From the NCBI GenBank assembly GCA_023238725.1, contig CM041551.1, positions 6,127,759 to 6,191,758 on the forward strand: DNA of 64,000 nt, in the 5' to 3' direction. A program made the translations under genes and the position numbers. Below are positions 61,601 through 64,000 of this stretch, piece by piece (within the stretch, counting starts at the first letter, position 1; every line of letters begins with the position of its first letter). The DNA is from Scortum barcoo. Its lineage: Eukaryota; Chordata; Actinopteri; Centrarchiformes; Terapontidae. The notes below the pieces were generated by a model that made no database searches, had not been told where the DNA came from, and worked only from the letters and a program-made list of their open reading frames with translations.

Positions 61601-62783
61601 TTGACTTCAGTGAAGGAACTTTCATGTGAAGTGAAGCTTGTTCAACTCAGCAGTTCTTGCCTGTCCACCCATGCCTGCCCTTGAAGACAGGGCAGATCTT
61701 GAGCTTTGCACAAAGACTGGAAACAGAGAGACCCTGGATAGAGCCAGGCTAGCAGAAGTTGCTATGTCCAGTCAAAAAAATAGTATAGTGTACAACATAG
61801 CATGCAACCCTCCTATTTTTACACATTTTGTTAGTGTTGGACAGAGCAAGGCTAGCTCTCTCCCTCTGCTCCCAGTTTTTATGCTAAGCTAACCAGCTGC
61901 AGCTTCATAGCATCTGGAGTGGTACCAGCTTTCTCATCTAACTTACAGGATTAGGCTGGAGAAATATATATCTTTCTCATAAACCTTCCAGAGATTTGCT
62001 AAATTGGCTTGCAGCCTTCATGTAACACTTGCCGAGAGCATTGCACTCATCCCAGAGCATGTTGTAAATTATCTTGAGTTCATAGGTCTGCTGCACTTAC
62101 AGCAAATTACTAATGTCTACTTCTTCATTAGTACTCATCGGGCCTTGTGAGACAAGACGGGAGGGGAAGAGAGAAATCATGAAAAGGGCTTCAGCTCCAT
62201 TTAAACAAACAAGATAAAACACAGAAACTTGGACTCTATAAACTCCGCTGACACTTTGAAGTAGTTGGAATTCAGTAAGTCATGATTATGTCTCTCAGAC
62301 TCATCCCGAGGCTGCTGAGCAGACTGACAATCATCTTAAAAGTAATGCTTTTAGCTCTATGCCTCCATGTGTTCTCCTCAGTGACTAATGAAATGCGCGC
62401 CAGCCTGTGGTAGTTTGTTAACCTGACAGACATTTATGTACATGCTTGTCCAAAAGATTCATCAGGTTTTTACAGTAAATAATGCTAAAAGATAGATGCC
62501 TGACAGTACATAAAAAGTTTCACAAGATGTTTTCAAGAATTAAAATTATTAAAACAATGTAGAATGAGGAATTATGAATTCAACCACATGAATTCCCAAA
62601 TTCTGCTTGATCTCTATTAATACTGCTAAACTAAGTCTCTTGCTAAAGGGAGGCCGTGTGAAGCACAGTCAACAAAAAATTTCAATTGTCAATTAAAAGT
62701 TTCAGTTCATTCGAATGCATTCTGTGACACTGAGCCTAATACTGCACATTTAGACTTACCTCAAAGAAGGTGGTTCGACTCAT
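52618..62783 (-). CDS. tecr: Trans-2,3-enoyl-CoA reductase family protein (TECR-like), 13 coding exons, complete
   Basis: TECR enzymes use NADPH to reduce trans-2-enoyl-CoA, the last step of each very-long-chain fatty-acid elongation cycle, in the ER membrane; they also act in sphingosine degradation (family knowledge). Exons in transcript order: 62783-62760, 59660-59610, 59173-59122, 57662-57618, 56090-55987, 55602-55487, 54144-54039, 53690-53618, 53530-53487, 53398-53344, 53063-52975, 52876-52831, 52745-52618. They sum to 933 nt, 310 residues (human TECR 308), with no stop. A ubiquitin-like N-terminal part (VKILDANTKEQLCFLDKVEP) is followed by membrane helices and the steroid-reductase-like core: NHPLYTPP, NPFTWLFIFVSCPNYTYEVG, MTIWAKGKHRAYSREFKDYP. 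The C-terminus IIPLIL is typical. It is clearly closer to TECR than to TECRL, but the N-terminus MSRTTFFE differs from human MKHYE, so it may be a fish paralogue (tecrb or a tecrl2-type gene). The symbol names the family only. Confidence 0.92.
57665..57684. repeat. (CA)n microsatellite beside TECR-family exon 4
   Basis: CA on the plus strand, hence GT-rich in the transcript, directly upstream of the exon 4 acceptor at 57662. Confidence 0.85.
58147..58386 (+). promoter_or_regulatory. Promoter-like cluster on the plus strand inside TECR-family intron 3
   Basis: In order: palindromic E-box TTCACGTGAA (core 58147-58152), CCAAT at 58178-58182, E-box CACCTG near 58196, TATATAG at 58218-58224, then about 150 bp later ATGAGAAT (58377-58384) directly before a GTGAGT donor. 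The spacing suits a TATA promoter with a short first exon. I could not find a convincing second exon downstream on the plus strand. Confidence 0.25.
59661..62759 (-). other. Intron 1 of TECR-family gene
   Basis: 3.1-kb intron between the eight-residue first coding exon and exon 2. It has a GA-rich tract near 60275-60330, a dispersed repeat near 61830, and a 120-codon plus-strand open frame (60595-60954) with no recognised homology. Confidence 0.7.
61830..61955 (-). repeat. Dispersed teleost repeat, copy 2 (intron 1 of TECR-family gene)
   Basis: Same family as 41655-41835 in reverse orientation: GGACAGAGCAAGGCTAGCTC, TTTTTATGCTAAGCTAACCA, CTGCAGCTTCATAG, then GAGTGGTACCAGCTTTCTCA and TCTAAC. 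The copy may begin as far left as about 61655. Confidence 0.5.
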
Positions 62784-62807
62784 GGCGGTGGGTTACTGTT
62801 ATGTCCT
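62760..62807 (-). CDS. tecr: First coding exon of TECR-family gene, with start codon
   Basis: On the minus strand the exon reads MSRTTFFE and then a perfect GTAAGT donor. Upstream of ATG (62783-62781) are two in-frame TAA codons within 18 nt and a good context (GCCACC-like). A likely 3' splice acceptor, TTTACACAG, lies just before 62807, so the first 24 nt of the exon are 5' UTR and a non-coding leader exon and promoter should lie further right, perhaps beyond the window. Confidence 0.8.
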
Positions 62808-64000
62808 CTGTGTAAAGGGTGAAAAAAATGACCTCAAACATCAATATAAACAAACACAGCACACACACTCATTCCTAACACACACACAGAAGTAGTTCCT
62901 CTCCTTTCGAGGACAATCCCTGGACTGACCCCTTATTCTTCTCAGCCTCCTTTTCCCACTTCTCTCATGCACTCTCTCTCTCTCTCTCTCTCTCTACTCT
63001 CTCTCTCTCTCTCTCTCTCTGAGATAGTGCTGGGACACAGAATCACTAGAGGCACTCCAGAAACCCTGCACATGCTCTCCTTCCTATTCTCCTTTCCTGC
63101 TGTTTTGTCCTACTGCCTCCTTCTGCTTTCCCCTCTGTCTCTTTTTTTTTTTGTTTTGTTTTTGTCGTTGCCGAAGTATCTTTGGAGAAAAGCACTTGGC
63201 AGAGTCAAACTTGGCTCAAGTAATCAGATACTAACCTGAGACTGAGACAGCTGAACAGTACAAGAATGTAGGAAAATAGCAAGGATAACGACATCCTGCC
63301 CCCACAAAAAAACCCTTAAAATCTCTTCAAAATCAGATAGTTTTTTTGGTCATGGAATGTGTATACATACAAAGAAAAGAAAAAAAACAGGGTAGCAGCT
63401 CAAAAAGGTAAAATTAAACATTAACTACTATGTGCAAGTGCAACAATAGTGCAATGGTGAGAGCGCAGTGGTAATGGTCCAAAGGATGCTTGGGATAAAT
63501 ATAATTATTACAACAGGTAGCTTGTATACAACAGGTAGGTGGGTATGACAGTATAGTAGTTACAGTATATGCAGCAAGCATGGAATACAACCCCAAATAC
63601 AAATGTGCACAAACATAAGTACCAAATATCAGCAAAAGATTTACAACATAAACGACTTTTCAGTGCTTAGCTGTGTCGACAGAAGATGAACCCACCAGGG
63701 CCGGACCAGGGGAACTACAGGGGGTTAATCTGGATTCCAACATATGTAAAGGTAAAGGTGAAGTGTGTGGCTTGTTTGAACATGTGTAAAGTTTAAGTTG
63801 CAGTATGTGTGTGTTCTAGGGGCGTTGCATATCTGATATTTGATTGGTATTTGTCTTTTAGTTTGAGATACATTGTGTGCCATGAACGCTCCAGCAGTGT
63901 TCTTCGGTGCTCGGTTGCTCCTTAAATGTATTTTTAAAAACCAGGTCTTTCTAGCACAACCATATGCCGTACTCTGGGAGTATGGGAGTATCTCGTTGAT
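62808..64000. other. Upstream region of TECR-family gene
   Basis: 1.19 kb with no recognised gene. It should include, or lead to, the leader exon and promoter of the minus-strand gene. It contains the CT microsatellite and a G/C-richer patch at 63680-63730. No CpG island or clear TATA box is evident. Confidence 0.5.
62971..63019. repeat. (CT)n microsatellite
   Basis: CT tract broken once by TACT, about 170 bp upstream of the first coding exon of the TECR-family gene. A purine-rich GA tract on the sense strand. Confidence 0.93.

Noticed and set aside
63686..63746. Possible short exon starting MNPPGPDQGNYRG on the plus strand
   Set aside because: An isolated ATG with no partner exon, no homology and no clear promoter.

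Overview
The window is nuclear DNA from a ray-finned fish, most likely a percomorph teleost. The evidence is protein-coding genes split into many short exons with canonical GT-AG introns, a Tc1-like DNA transposon, tRNA-headed SINE-like repeats, long CA and AT microsatellites, and proteins that align almost exon for exon with known vertebrate genes. There is no prokaryotic operon, CRISPR array, phage or virus here. Three genes explain nearly all coding signal.

Region 1 (1-13439, + strand) holds the 3' part of arhgap29: 20 exons giving about 1212 residues. It covers most of the F-BAR/coiled-coil region, a C1 zinc finger, the RhoGAP domain and a long acidic tail ending in a PDZ-ligand-like HFV. 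The promoter and N-terminus lie to the left of the window. Region 2 (15420-50625, + strand) is abca4, the photoreceptor retinoid flippase, complete from start to stop in 49 exons. Most exons have the same length as I recall for the human gene. The arhgap29-abca4 neighbourhood is conserved in vertebrates. Two exons, 11 and 21, carry frame-breaking indels in an otherwise intact gene; they are either assembly errors or real lesions. Region 3 (52618-62783, - strand) is a complete 13-exon gene of the trans-2,3-enoyl-CoA reductase (TECR) family, 310 residues, convergent with abca4.

The gaps and introns hold a decayed Tc1-like element (17274-18535), an older repeat split by a SINE-like insertion (about 32425-33395), several copies of another dispersed repeat, a perfect 18-bp hairpin at 26826-26895, a 261-bp AT tract, and a promoter-like TATA/CCAAT/E-box cluster inside the TECR-family gene on the opposite strand.

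The genes do not form an operon. Arhgap29 acts on RhoA and the cytoskeleton, abca4 clears retinylidene lipid in photoreceptor discs, and the TECR-family enzyme finishes very-long-chain fatty-acid elongation in the ER. I saw no convincing new biological system. The most useful leads are the two abca4 frame breaks, the intronic promoter-like cluster and the perfect hairpin.
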